Source: Clostridiales bacterium UBA4653
GTDB lineage: Bacteria > Bacillota > Clostridia > Oscillospirales > CAG-272
Assembly: GCA_002405565.1 (NCBI GenBank)
Contig: DHMB01000034.1
Span: 3,137 to 21,206, forward strand
Reading direction: 5' to 3'
Length of the DNA: 18,070 nucleotides
Below, one piece after another: positions 1-8,465 of the stretch. Within the stretch, counting starts at the first letter, position 1. Each line of letters begins with the position of its first letter. The translations under genes and the position numbers were made by a program. The notes beneath the pieces are model-generated. The model saw nothing but the letters and a program-made list of their open reading frames with translations, had not been told where the DNA came from and made no database searches.

Positions 1-23
1 GGAAGGAAGGAAGGAAGGAAGGA
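1..23. repeat. GGAA tetranucleotide repeat at the window edge
   Basis: The first 23 bases are five uninterrupted GGAA units plus GGA. The tract lies just downstream of the terminator of the leftmost gene, outside any coding region I can see. It is cut by the window edge, so its true length is unknown. It could be a genuine polypurine microsatellite or an artefact at a contig end. Confidence 0.85.
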
Positions 24-34
24 TATTGTTGCAC

Positions 35-73
35 AAAAAAATCCGTCGTTTTTTATGCAAAACGACGGATTTT
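35..73 (-). terminator. Rho-independent terminator of the P-loop NTPase gene
   Basis: A perfect 15-bp inverted repeat (38-52 paired with 59-73) encloses a six-base loop. Read on the minus strand it is followed by a run of seven T (the A run at 35-41). It begins about 20 bases after the TGA stop of the gene at 94-510, so it ends that transcript. Confidence 0.9.
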
Positions 74-93
74 GGCGAATTTTAATCTTCTTA

Positions 94-510
94 TCAGAGG
101 TAAGCCTTGAGATCCTCGGGAAGATCCTCTTCCTTCACGGAGGATGTAAGTACGAGGTTTATGCCAGCCTTCTCGGCAAACGCAACAGCGGGACGGAAGA
201 ACTTTGCAAGCCCTTCGACTGTATCGTCGCACATTTTCATCGCAGAGTCGATAAAGATGTGTGTTATGTCGTGGTTGGAGGCATAAATGCCGCATACAAA
301 ACCATAAAGAGCGTCCGCGCCGGAGATACCGTATTCGGATGTATCCATAAGTCTTGCCTTGTATGTTACGTCGAAACGGAGCTTATCGCCCTTTTCAAGG
401 CAAACAACTGCGCCGTTTGAAGAAGAAGTTGCGGCGTTTACCATCTCGATGAGAGTTTTTGTTTTTCCTGTGCCCTTAAGGCCTACGATGAGTTTAGTCA
501 AGATAATCAC
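94..510 (-). CDS. Small P-loop NTPase of unknown role
   Basis: A 138-residue protein that opens directly into a Walker A motif, GLKGTGKT at residues 10-17, with a Walker B-like hydrophobic strand ending in Asp (HIFIDSA) in its middle. It is therefore predicted to bind a nucleotide, but it has no further domain, no membrane segment and no recognisable partner. Similar short clostridial proteins are usually labelled hypothetical or, misleadingly, PilT-like. The GTG start at 508-510 sits only a few bases from its purine-rich upstream sequence. A TTG three codons inside (499-501) has GAAAGAG eight bases upstream and may be the true start, giving 135 residues. It is a single-gene unit with its own promoter and terminator. 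The gene call is confident; the function is not. Confidence 0.8.
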   Translation of the reverse strand: MIILTKLIVGLKGTGKTKTLIEMVNAATSSSNGAVVCLEKGDKLRFDVTYKARLMDTSEYGISGADALYGFVCGIYASNHDITHIFIDSAMKMCDDTVEGLAKFFRPAVAFAEKAGINLVLTSSVKEEDLPEDLKAYL

Positions 511-584
511 TCTTTCTCAGCGGATTTGGATTTTTTATTCCTGCGCTCGTCCGCTGACAATGGCGCAGGCTGTTATCTGTTATT

Positions 585-613
585 ATAATACTACATTCAC
601 ATGCATTTTGCAA
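585..613 (-). promoter_or_regulatory. Probable sigma-A promoter for the P-loop NTPase gene
   Basis: On the minus strand TTGCAA (608-613) is followed after 17 bases by TATTAT (585-590), with an overlapping TATAAT at 582-587. Transcription would start near 578, leaving a leader of about 70 bases. The gap 511-659 holds nothing else I can identify. Confidence 0.5.
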
Positions 614-659
614 GTGATATTTTCGGTAAATTGATTAAATATTTTTGAATTTTGCGTTT

Positions 660-860
660 TTATTCCTTCGGAATGATGTTTTTTATCATTTTTTCGGCTT
701 TTATCCTCTGAATGATGACGTCCCTGCCGCATTTTTCGCAACGCAGCTTAATGTCCGAGCCTGCGTAAAGCACGGAAAAACGGTTTCCGCCGCAGGGGTG
801 TGATTTTTTCATTACGGCAATATCGCCGACGTTTATTTTCGGTATTATCACAAAAGTCAC
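660..860 (-). CDS. DUF951 family protein
   Basis: A 66-residue soluble protein with the pattern I associate with DUF951: a GDI segment, then K-x-HPCGGN, an IKLRC strand and a CEKCGR knuckle. Together these give Cys23, Cys40 and Cys43 plus His22 as likely metal ligands, suggesting a small zinc-binding beta-barrel. The family is widespread in Firmicutes and its biochemical role is not established. The start is GTG at 858-860; a second in-frame GTG at 849-851 is equally credible because GAAGGG lies about 11 bases before it and the predicted transcription start is very close to the first GTG. The length fits the family. It has its own promoter; I see no strong hairpin after the stop. Confidence 0.85.
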   Translation of the reverse strand: MTFVIIPKINVGDIAVMKKSHPCGGNRFSVLYAGSDIKLRCEKCGRDVIIQRIKAEKMIKNIIPKE

Positions 861-874
861 TTCCCTTCGCCTTC

Positions 875-904
875 ATTATATCACACCTCCGCAAAAAAAG
901 GCAA
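875..904 (-). promoter_or_regulatory. Sigma-A promoter for the DUF951 gene
   Basis: On the minus strand TTGCCT (899-904) and a perfect TATAAT (875-880) are separated by 18 bases. The expected start of transcription, near 868, leaves a leader of only about 8-17 bases before the two possible GTG starts. Confidence 0.6.
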
Positions 905-913
905 CCCATTTAT

Positions 914-949
914 GCAAAAAGAAAGCGGCGGAAAAATCCGCCGTTTCTT
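914..949 (-). terminator. Rho-independent terminator of the glucan synthase gene
   Basis: The arms 919-932 and 937-949 pair, with one bulged base, around an AAAA loop; the core CGGCGGA/TCCGCCG is GC-rich. On the minus strand a T-rich tract follows. The hairpin starts right at the TGA stop (949-951). Confidence 0.85.
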
Positions 950-3900
950 CATCCTTTAACCGTTATTTTCAGAGTATGATTTTTTCCGTCCGGATAAAAC
1001 ACCGTTTCCGAAACGGGCTTTCCTTTTGATACAATGTCGCCATCAAGACAGACTGTGTTTTCCTCGCCGAGAGATACACAAATGCGGTAAACGCTTTTTC
1101 CTTTTATTATATCGAGCGAAAAACTGCGGAAGCGCTCCGAAAGCGCGGGCGAAATATAAAACCCGCCGTCGACCTCCCTGTAACCGCAAAGCGACGATAT
1201 AACCGCCGTCCTGTACCAGCCTGCCGCTCCGGTATACCAGCTCCAACCGCCGCGCCCCGCGTTTCTCATTTCAGAGCCGACGTCACCGCAGAGAACATAA
1301 GGCTCCGCGCCGTACCGAACAAGCTTTTTGTCGCTTTTGACCGCCGGATTTATTGCCGTGAGCATTTCATAAGCAAGCTCGCCCTTGCCGATTTCAGCCG
1401 TCGCCATCGCGCCCCACACTGCGGCGTGCGTATACTGACCGCCGTTCTCTCTTATACCGGGCGGATATCCTTTTATATATCCCGGCGAGCGGGCGGTTTT
1501 GTCGAACGGTGGCGAAAGCAGTTTTATAATGCCGATGTCACTGTCATAAAGCTCATTTATCGCCGTTGCCATTGCAACTTTTGCCCGCTCCGGGGGTTTT
1601 CCGTCCGCACAAAGAGCGGAAAATGCCTGCGGGAGAATGTCTATTCTGCATTCGTCACAGGTCTTTGAGCCGAGAGGCGAGCCGTCGTCAAAAAATCCGC
1701 GCAGGTATCTGTCGCCTTCAAAACAGTATACGTCGACAGACTTTTCAAGCATAGCCGCCGTTTTTTCAAAGCGCTCGGCATGCTCTTTGTCGTCGCGCTC
1801 CGCGCATATGACGGCAAACGCGGAAAGTCTTGCCGCGGCAAACTGCGAAAGCCAGACGCTCTCTCCTTTTCCACCCTTACCGACCTCGTTCATTCCGTCA
1901 TTCCAGTCACATGTGCCGAAGAGCGACAGTCCGTGACGTCCCGTCCGGCAGAGCCTTTCCGCCGCGCGGAGCAGATGTTCAAAAAGCGTGTATTTTTCTT
2001 CCGTAAATCTGCCGAATTCATATCTTTCGAGCTCTCTTGCGTCAAGCGGAGGAGACGAAACAAACGGAAGACGGACATCCAGCAGCGATACATCGCCGCT
2101 GCGGCGGATATACTCCTCTGCTCCGTAAAGCAGCCATGCGCAATCGTCCGAGCAACGCGTTCTTATGCCGTAATGCCCGCGCCCGCCTTCATAGAGATTG
2201 TGCCACCAATGCATAACGTCGCCCTCCTCATACTGATGGCAGGCGCAGAAAATTATCTGCTTTTTCAGCATATCCCCGCCGACGGAAAGAGAGTCCTGAA
2301 GCTGATCGCGGAAGCCGTAAGCGCCGCCGTTCTGATAAAAGCCAGTCCTTGCCGTAATCCTCGAAACGACGCATTGATAATAAAACCAGTCGTTGACCGT
2401 CGTATCAAAAACGGGGTCGGACGTTTTTATCGTCACCGCAGGACTTATTTTCGTGCAGGCGCGTGGTCTCTCGGCTGAAAGAAAGGCTTTTTCGCAATAT
2501 TTTCTGTCGGTCTCCGTGCGATGGGCAAACAGCGCAAACCGACATGACAACGTTTCTTTTCCGACATTGAGCTCCGCGCCGACGGCGGCACAATCAGCAC
2601 CCCCGCCAAACACCGCTCCGGCGGTTTTAAGTGACGCTTTGTCAGTATAGACGCGCTTTTTCTCTGCGTCCGTCATAATGCAGAGCTTCGGCGCAACCTT
2701 ATCGCCGCACACTCTTCTGACGTAAACCGCCCCGCGCTCCGTATCCGCCGAAAAGGAATATTCTCTTGCTTCCGCCGCGGACGAACCGAGACACGGCGTC
2801 GCCGAATATATTATTTCAACCGACGTTTCTTTGTCTGCCGAAAGCTCTGCGGAAACATATTTCATTGCGAGTTTTTCGTCAAGCGTGACCTCAACCGTAT
2901 AGCTGATCCCGCAAGCCCTTCCGATATATCTCACCCCGCCGAAAAAGTAATCCGCATATGCCGCGCAGGCGCACATGTCAAAGTCCGATATGTGCTTTTC
3001 CCCGTCCGTGATACGCATTGTCAGAATTTCGCCGCTGTCCTCGGTCATTGCTCTGCCGTCATGCGGGGTAAGTTTCAGCTGGGAGCTGTTTGTGCCAAAG
3101 GTAAATCCGAGCGAATTCTGCGTTGCGACAAAGCCCGCGGAATGGGTCGAAACTATCTGCGCCCATGGGCGTTTTATCTCTTTTTTGTCGCATATAAATC
3201 CACCGCGATAGAACATCCCGCCGGCGACCTTTTTTATTGCTCCGCAAACCGCAGGCGCGGCACACGCCGTCACGTCGCGGCGCGACGGAGAGCAAAGAAT
3301 TCTCTCCGCGCTTTTCGGTAGCGGAGTGAAATATTTGTTTGAAAAAAGAGTGACGGAGAGCGGGAGCGAGCTGTCGCACACGGCGCCGCATTTCCGCGTA
3401 AGCGCGTATTTCTCGGACTCTGTCAGCTTATCGGCGTTTATCGGAAAAATCCCTCCGTCGACGGAAATAAAGCTCTCGCAACCCATATCGCGGACGAGCT
3501 TTTTGACATGCGAAAGCGTGCTCTGTCTGTATTCGTCGCTTTCTCTGTAAAGAATTACAAGGTCAAACCGCAAGCCCCTTATGCAGGCATAGCGGAACAT
3601 TCCGATCATCGCCTTGAGATTTTCGCTCTGCTTTCCGCCGGGACGGAAAAACCTCACCGCAACAAGCGGCAGTTCTCCCGAGATAGAAAACCTGTAAAAA
3701 TCGCTTGTCTTCACCTGACGGAAAAGCATTTCTTCCCCGCCGGAGCCCTCCGCCTGCGGAAAATGGACGGCCCTCAGAAGATAGCTCTCCATAGCGTCCG
3801 CATAAGACCCTATTCCGGCGGCGGACTTCATCATTGCGCAAATGCTTCCGAGCGACACCTTCCCGCGCTTTTTTCCGAGAAAATACATAATGTCATCCCT

Positions 3901-6900
3901 GTTCTTTGAATAACCGATTGAAAATACCGCGGCTTTGCTATTCTTGCAGACCGCCCTGAAAAACGGTACAGTCGGCGCGCCTGTTCTTTCCCCGCATGGG
4001 ATTTTTATAAGCTCCGCTATCTCTTTTTCTCCGTAACCCGAAGAAAGACCGTCCGCGCCGGTGTCGAATTCAAAGCCGCTTTTCGCAGACGCAGTAATTC
4101 CGAGAAACGTCGCTTCCTCGCCGCCTCTGGGTCTTCTGCGGACAATGACGGCTTTTTCGCCCGAGTCATAGTCAAATTCAAGAAACAGCCCCGAAAAGCA
4201 CTTGTGCGCTTTATATGCCTTCTCTCCGCGCATCACCGGCTCAAAGCAAAGCATTATCTTCGATTCCGGACTTGCCGCGTTCAGTCTTGTCGATATTATA
4301 AACTCCGGGTATTCCGGAGAAACCGAAAGAGAAACGGAGAAACCGCAGGAAAATCCTTCTCCGCGATGGAAGGAAGAATAAGTTATTCTGTCCGCTTCGC
4401 ATGAAAACGAAAAGTCCGTGTCGAGGCTTTCGTCCGTATATCCGAGCGGCACAGCCGAGATTATCTTTCCTCCGACCTCCGCAACGGCACACAGTCCGCC
4501 CGAAAGCGAAAAACGGTCAAAATCAGAATATGAAATGCAGTCATCACCGTCCGAAAGCATGATGTGTCCGGAACTTGAAGCGGTTATTCTCGTTTTTCCG
4601 TTCGATACGGAGCCCACCTCCGGATAAAGAACGTTGTAATTTGCCTTTCGCTTTTCCACAGTGCCGACATCGGGAGGAAGCGGTCTCAAAGGCGCCTTTT
4701 TCGTTCTCTGCGGTTTTGAAACCGGCGCTTTTTCCGGTACTCTTTCGCAGAGAAGAATTCTTCCCGCACGCATAGTCGGCGACTGCATGAACCTGCGGAC
4801 AAAAACGTCTCCAAAGCATATATTTGCCGCCGCGACAAGGCTCATCCCCTTGTGATGAGACATATGGCTTTTCATAACGGCATAACCGTCTCCGACACGT
4901 CCCGGGGAAAAGTCGACAGCCTCGCAAAAGCCGTATTTCCCGCTTGCGCCGAGGGCACGGAGCGCGGATAGCTGTCCCATCGCCGCTCCCGGGTTTTCCT
5001 TCATCATGAGAAACACCGAATACGGAGATATTACCTCGTTTTTTTCAAACTCCGGATCAAGGGAGAGCGCCTCCGTGCCGAACGCTCTGTATTGATAATT
5101 CATGCGACCGTCAAAGCCGAAATATTGCGACTCGGATATTCCCCAAAGCAAAAAATATCTTCCTCTGAAAAATCGGTTCACGGAATATTTTCTCTGCATT
5201 GCATATGCGAAATCAAGACCGTACCGAACGGCAGAGTCCTTTTCCGCGGGCAAAAACAGCGACGGCATGAAGTATTCAAAGGCAGTACCGCTCCACGAGA
5301 GAAGTCCGCGTCTGCCTCCGCCCGCGCCGACCTTCCTCGCCGGAGAAAAATAGTGCTCGGGCGGCACCTGCCCCGTTGCGACGGCATAATAGCTTGTCAG
5401 GCGCGCTTCGCTCATGAAAACGTCATATCTGCTTTCGGAATACCGCCCCGAACCGACGTTATAACCTATATAAAAGAGCTTCTTGTTCTCATCATAAAGC
5501 GAAGAAAGGTCGATCGACGAAAGTATATTTTCAAGCTTTCTGACACTGTCAAGCAGTGACGGCTCCTCGCCGGCGTATTCTTTGAGTCCCTCGCAGACAG
5601 CCACAAGGCAGACCGCAAAATTGCCGCTGTCAACGGATGAAACAAACGGCTCGCCGATGACTTCAAGCGTCCTCAGGTCATACCAGTTATAAAGGTTGCC
5701 GCGCCATTTGAGCAGTTTTTCGATTGAAAGCGCCGCGTTTTTCATATAGACGGCAAGCGTCGCGCTGTCAATATACCCGAAATCTCTTGCCGCAAGCGCG
5801 GAAACAAGAAACATCCCAATGTTTGTCGGCGACGTTCTCATTGCAACTCTTTCCGTCGGCGAGAACTGAAAGTTGTCCGGCGGAAGCCAGTTTGTCTTCT
5901 CTCCGACGTTGTCCGCAAAGAACCGCCATTCCCTTGCACAGAGCTTTTTCAGCTTCGTCCTGACGTTTCTTGATATACGCTTTTTCGCACTGTCGCCGAC
6001 GGAGCAAAAGTAGCTCATGCCGGGAAAAAGCGCCCAAAGAGCGCCGAAAATCCTTATCTGATCAGGAAAAACGCACACAGCAAAAAGCCCGAGAACGGTC
6101 GACGCAAGCATTTTCCCGTAGTGAGAAAGAATATCCGCATTTTCGGTTTCACCGTCGGCTGCCGTTTTCCAGTCGAGAAAGTGCTCTCCCGAAACGGAAA
6201 AGCGATAGATCGTTCTGACCGCAGCGTCTGCAAAGACAAGCGCTTCGTGCGCCGTCGACATAAAAGAGAAAACAAAACGTTCAAAAGCGCAGATAACGTC
6301 TTTTGCGTAACCGTAAATCGCGCCCGCGCGGAAAATTCCGCCGGTTATAATCGGAAGGATTATGCTCTCCGCAAACGGATAAGCAATATAGGCAAAGGCA
6401 AACAAAGCCGTGACGCATGCCGTTCCCACGCCCGAAAAAAGCGAAAGAAACAGTGCAATTATCGCGGAAAGCGGAGCAAAATGCCTTATGGCGTTGTCCG
6501 CTATGCGGTATTTTCCCGCCGCGCCAACGGGATTTTTTATCCTCTCGCCAGCGCTGTTTTCCGCGCTTTTACAGAGATAAGGCAACGATTGCAGGTCACC
6601 CCTTATCCACCTGTGCAGGCGGATGTAATACGAAAGCGCATTTGACGGAGTTCCGTCCGTCAGCACGACGCCGCACGCCGCACCGCACCGCAAAAGGCTT
6701 CCCTCGATGATATCGTGACTTAAAATTCGTTCTCCCGCAACCGAGCTGTCGCATGTTTTCAGAAATGCGGAAATATCTATCATTCCCTTTCCGCAGAAGC
6801 ACCCAGTACCAATCACATTCTGATAAAGATCCGTGCCGCTTCCGGTGTAGACGTCAAGCCCGCCGTCGCCGCCTGTAAGCGAAGCGAAAACCGTTGCGTT

Positions 6901-8349
6901 TGCCGAAAAAAGCGACGGTGTCACCGCCGGCTGAAGGACGCCGTAGCCGGAAACAATCCGCCCTTTTTCTTCGTCAAAAACGGGACGGTTTGCTGGATGG
7001 AGCATTATGCCGAGGAGCTTGCGAACAGAGCCGTAAAAAAGCTCGGTGTCCCTGTCAAGCGTCAGAAGATACTTACATTTACGTATTTCGCAAACGTCTC
7101 CTTCAAAGCATATCCAGTCGCCCTCGCCGCCTGCGGCAAAACGGCAGAGATTAAGTATTCCCCCGCGTTTTCTCTCCCAAGCCATATACTTTTTCTGACA
7201 CCTGACGTATGTCCGTTTTCTTATGAAAAGCGCAAATCCCCCGCCGTATTTTTCGTTCAGTGACGATATTCTCGCCCTTGCATAAGCGATTTTTTCCCCA
7301 TCGCCGCCGTCCTCTGTCATGTCGGACTCGCCGAGGTCGCCGAGGACGGAAAAAATATAGCTTCCGTCTCTGTTGCGGAGATAAAAATCTTCAAGTCTGT
7401 CAAAGACCTCGCGGTCGCTTTTTTCTCCGTAAAGCAGGGTTGCGACGGTCACAAGGCAATGCGCTCCGTCAAGCGTTTTTCCGGAGGAAAGCGCAAGCGG
7501 ACGGCGTGAGCCCGCATGACGGAGATAAACGGTTGACGTAAACCGTTTTGAAAGCTCATAAAGCGGAGCGATGACAAAGACGGATAGCCATGCGGCAGGC
7601 GTGCCGAGACAGAGATAAATATAAATTCCGAGCAGTGCAAGCGTCAGCGCAAGCACCGAGACAAAATACCCGACAGCAGGCTTTTTTTCATCCGAGAAAA
7701 GCATTTTCCCGAGATCCGTGCCACTCTTCCTTGCCTCCGAAAGGCACTCCCTCGCCGCGTCATCCTCTCCGATTTCCCATTCAACAGCCTTTTCCCTTAC
7801 GCGGCGGATATATTCGCGTTTGCTTTCGTCCGAGCAGCACACGAATGTTTCGTCTTCCGAAAGAATACGTGCGACGGGAGAAAACCCGAAAAGCAGGCGC
7901 GAAAAATCGATTTGCGAGATTTTTCCGTCGCAGATAAGGAGCTCCGCGGCTTCCCCGTCCTTCATTTCGGGTACCGTTATTATACTGCAAAGTCTTTCCG
8001 CCGCGGCAATGCGGAGCATATCCGGAAGGCTCTCGATTTCGACGGAAGAAAGTCCGCGTTTATCAGCCGAAAGTGCGGCGCAAAGGCTCCCCTCGCCTAT
8101 TCTGCCGCCGCATGACGATATATAGTCCTCCGCAAAACCGTAGACAAAGAGCTCGCCGCTGTCGTCCGCGGGCAGTATTTTCGTCCGTGACAGACTCCTC
8201 AGCGCCGCTGTCGCCGCTTTGAACGTCCCATCGGCGCTTTTATTTTTTTCAAGTGCGGAAATCACTTTTTTCTTTCTTTTCACAAAACGCAGAACGTTTG
8301 CCGTTCCTGCTTTTTTCATACCGAAATCCATCGGAGCCGAAGCACCCAT
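949..8349 (-). CDS. ndvB: Cyclic beta-1,2-glucan synthase-like protein (GT84 + glycoamylase-like + GH94)
   Basis: A 2466-residue membrane protein with the NdvB/ChvB domain order. The GT84 glucosyltransferase has TLDRDTELF with its acidic triad near residue 432, a GTGCFCGKG segment, LSHDIIEG and a QxxRW-like HRWIRGD, flanked by membrane segments near 226-265, 622-670 and 746-783. A glycoamylase-like domain follows (NWYD near 884, VDSGN, LSWSGTAFEYFMP, ISPYS, HHKGM near 1165). Two beta-sandwich stretches precede a GH94 phosphorylase-type domain (GFRDQLQDS near 2010, DWND at 2148-2151, YPPGIRENGGQYTHAA near 2294). In proteobacterial relatives the enzyme polymerises UDP-glucose into beta-1,2-glucan and cyclises it; that activity is inferred here. 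At about 2470 residues it is shorter than the roughly 2800 of rhizobial NdvB. The ATG at 8347-8349 is chosen because GGAGGA lies four bases upstream; the frame stays open to 8586, but that would run into comEC. Confidence 0.9.
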   Translation of the reverse strand: MGASAPMDFGMKKAGTANVLRFVKRKKKVISALEKNKSADGTFKAATAALRSLSRTKILPADDSGELFVYGFAEDYISSCGGRIGEGSLCAALSADKRGLSSVEIESLPDMLRIAAAERLCSIITVPEMKDGEAAELLICDGKISQIDFSRLLFGFSPVARILSEDETFVCCSDESKREYIRRVREKAVEWEIGEDDAARECLSEARKSGTDLGKMLFSDEKKPAVGYFVSVLALTLALLGIYIYLCLGTPAAWLSVFVIAPLYELSKRFTSTVYLRHAGSRRPLALSSGKTLDGAHCLVTVATLLYGEKSDREVFDRLEDFYLRNRDGSYIFSVLGDLGESDMTEDGGDGEKIAYARARISSLNEKYGGGFALFIRKRTYVRCQKKYMAWERKRGGILNLCRFAAGGEGDWICFEGDVCEIRKCKYLLTLDRDTELFYGSVRKLLGIMLHPANRPVFDEEKGRIVSGYGVLQPAVTPSLFSANATVFASLTGGDGGLDVYTGSGTDLYQNVIGTGCFCGKGMIDISAFLKTCDSSVAGERILSHDIIEGSLLRCGAACGVVLTDGTPSNALSYYIRLHRWIRGDLQSLPYLCKSAENSAGERIKNPVGAAGKYRIADNAIRHFAPLSAIIALFLSLFSGVGTACVTALFAFAYIAYPFAESIILPIITGGIFRAGAIYGYAKDVICAFERFVFSFMSTAHEALVFADAAVRTIYRFSVSGEHFLDWKTAADGETENADILSHYGKMLASTVLGLFAVCVFPDQIRIFGALWALFPGMSYFCSVGDSAKKRISRNVRTKLKKLCAREWRFFADNVGEKTNWLPPDNFQFSPTERVAMRTSPTNIGMFLVSALAARDFGYIDSATLAVYMKNAALSIEKLLKWRGNLYNWYDLRTLEVIGEPFVSSVDSGNFAVCLVAVCEGLKEYAGEEPSLLDSVRKLENILSSIDLSSLYDENKKLFYIGYNVGSGRYSESRYDVFMSEARLTSYYAVATGQVPPEHYFSPARKVGAGGGRRGLLSWSGTAFEYFMPSLFLPAEKDSAVRYGLDFAYAMQRKYSVNRFFRGRYFLLWGISESQYFGFDGRMNYQYRAFGTEALSLDPEFEKNEVISPYSVFLMMKENPGAAMGQLSALRALGASGKYGFCEAVDFSPGRVGDGYAVMKSHMSHHKGMSLVAAANICFGDVFVRRFMQSPTMRAGRILLCERVPEKAPVSKPQRTKKAPLRPLPPDVGTVEKRKANYNVLYPEVGSVSNGKTRITASSSGHIMLSDGDDCISYSDFDRFSLSGGLCAVAEVGGKIISAVPLGYTDESLDTDFSFSCEADRITYSSFHRGEGFSCGFSVSLSVSPEYPEFIISTRLNAASPESKIMLCFEPVMRGEKAYKAHKCFSGLFLEFDYDSGEKAVIVRRRPRGGEEATFLGITASAKSGFEFDTGADGLSSGYGEKEIAELIKIPCGERTGAPTVPFFRAVCKNSKAAVFSIGYSKNRDDIMYFLGKKRGKVSLGSICAMMKSAAGIGSYADAMESYLLRAVHFPQAEGSGGEEMLFRQVKTSDFYRFSISGELPLVAVRFFRPGGKQSENLKAMIGMFRYACIRGLRFDLVILYRESDEYRQSTLSHVKKLVRDMGCESFISVDGGIFPINADKLTESEKYALTRKCGAVCDSSLPLSVTLFSNKYFTPLPKSAERILCSPSRRDVTACAAPAVCGAIKKVAGGMFYRGGFICDKKEIKRPWAQIVSTHSAGFVATQNSLGFTFGTNSSQLKLTPHDGRAMTEDSGEILTMRITDGEKHISDFDMCACAAYADYFFGGVRYIGRACGISYTVEVTLDEKLAMKYVSAELSADKETSVEIIYSATPCLGSSAAEAREYSFSADTERGAVYVRRVCGDKVAPKLCIMTDAEKKRVYTDKASLKTAGAVFGGGADCAAVGAELNVGKETLSCRFALFAHRTETDRKYCEKAFLSAERPRACTKISPAVTIKTSDPVFDTTVNDWFYYQCVVSRITARTGFYQNGGAYGFRDQLQDSLSVGGDMLKKQIIFCACHQYEEGDVMHWWHNLYEGGRGHYGIRTRCSDDCAWLLYGAEEYIRRSGDVSLLDVRLPFVSSPPLDARELERYEFGRFTEEKYTLFEHLLRAAERLCRTGRHGLSLFGTCDWNDGMNEVGKGGKGESVWLSQFAAARLSAFAVICAERDDKEHAERFEKTAAMLEKSVDVYCFEGDRYLRGFFDDGSPLGSKTCDECRIDILPQAFSALCADGKPPERAKVAMATAINELYDSDIGIIKLLSPPFDKTARSPGYIKGYPPGIRENGGQYTHAAVWGAMATAEIGKGELAYEMLTAINPAVKSDKKLVRYGAEPYVLCGDVGSEMRNAGRGGWSWYTGAAGWYRTAVISSLCGYREVDGGFYISPALSERFRSFSLDIIKGKSVYRICVSLGEENTVCLDGDIVSKGKPVSETVFYPDGKNHTLKITVKG

Positions 8350-8374
8350 AAAATCCTCCGCAAAATAATTTTTA

Positions 8375-8403
8375 TTTATATTATTTACCTTGCGACAGCT
8401 CAA
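8375..8403 (-). promoter_or_regulatory. Sigma-A promoter for the glucan synthase gene
   Basis: On the minus strand TTGAGC (8398-8403), a 17-base spacer and TATAAA (8375-8380) lie between the comEC terminator and the glucan synthase ribosome binding site at 8354-8359. The giant gene is therefore likely transcribed alone, with a leader of about 20 bases. Confidence 0.65.
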
Positions 8404-8425
8404 ATATACGGTTTTCGGGCAACAT

Positions 8426-8460
8426 AAAAACCGCGGAAAGCAAAAACGGCTTTCCGCGGT
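8426..8460 (-). terminator. Rho-independent terminator of comEC
   Basis: A perfect 12-bp stem (8430-8441 with 8449-8460) with a seven-base loop, followed on the minus strand by TTTTAT. It starts five bases beyond the comEC TGA stop and separates comEC from the glucan synthase gene. Confidence 0.9.
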
Positions 8461-8465
8461 ATTCC

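Noticed and set aside
1780..2478. Long plus-strand open frame of 232 codons opposite the glucan synthase gene
   Set aside because: It is a shadow of the biased codons of the real gene: arginine/cysteine-rich composition, no ribosome binding site and no recognisable motif. The other plus-strand frames opposite 949-8349 are rejected for the same reason.
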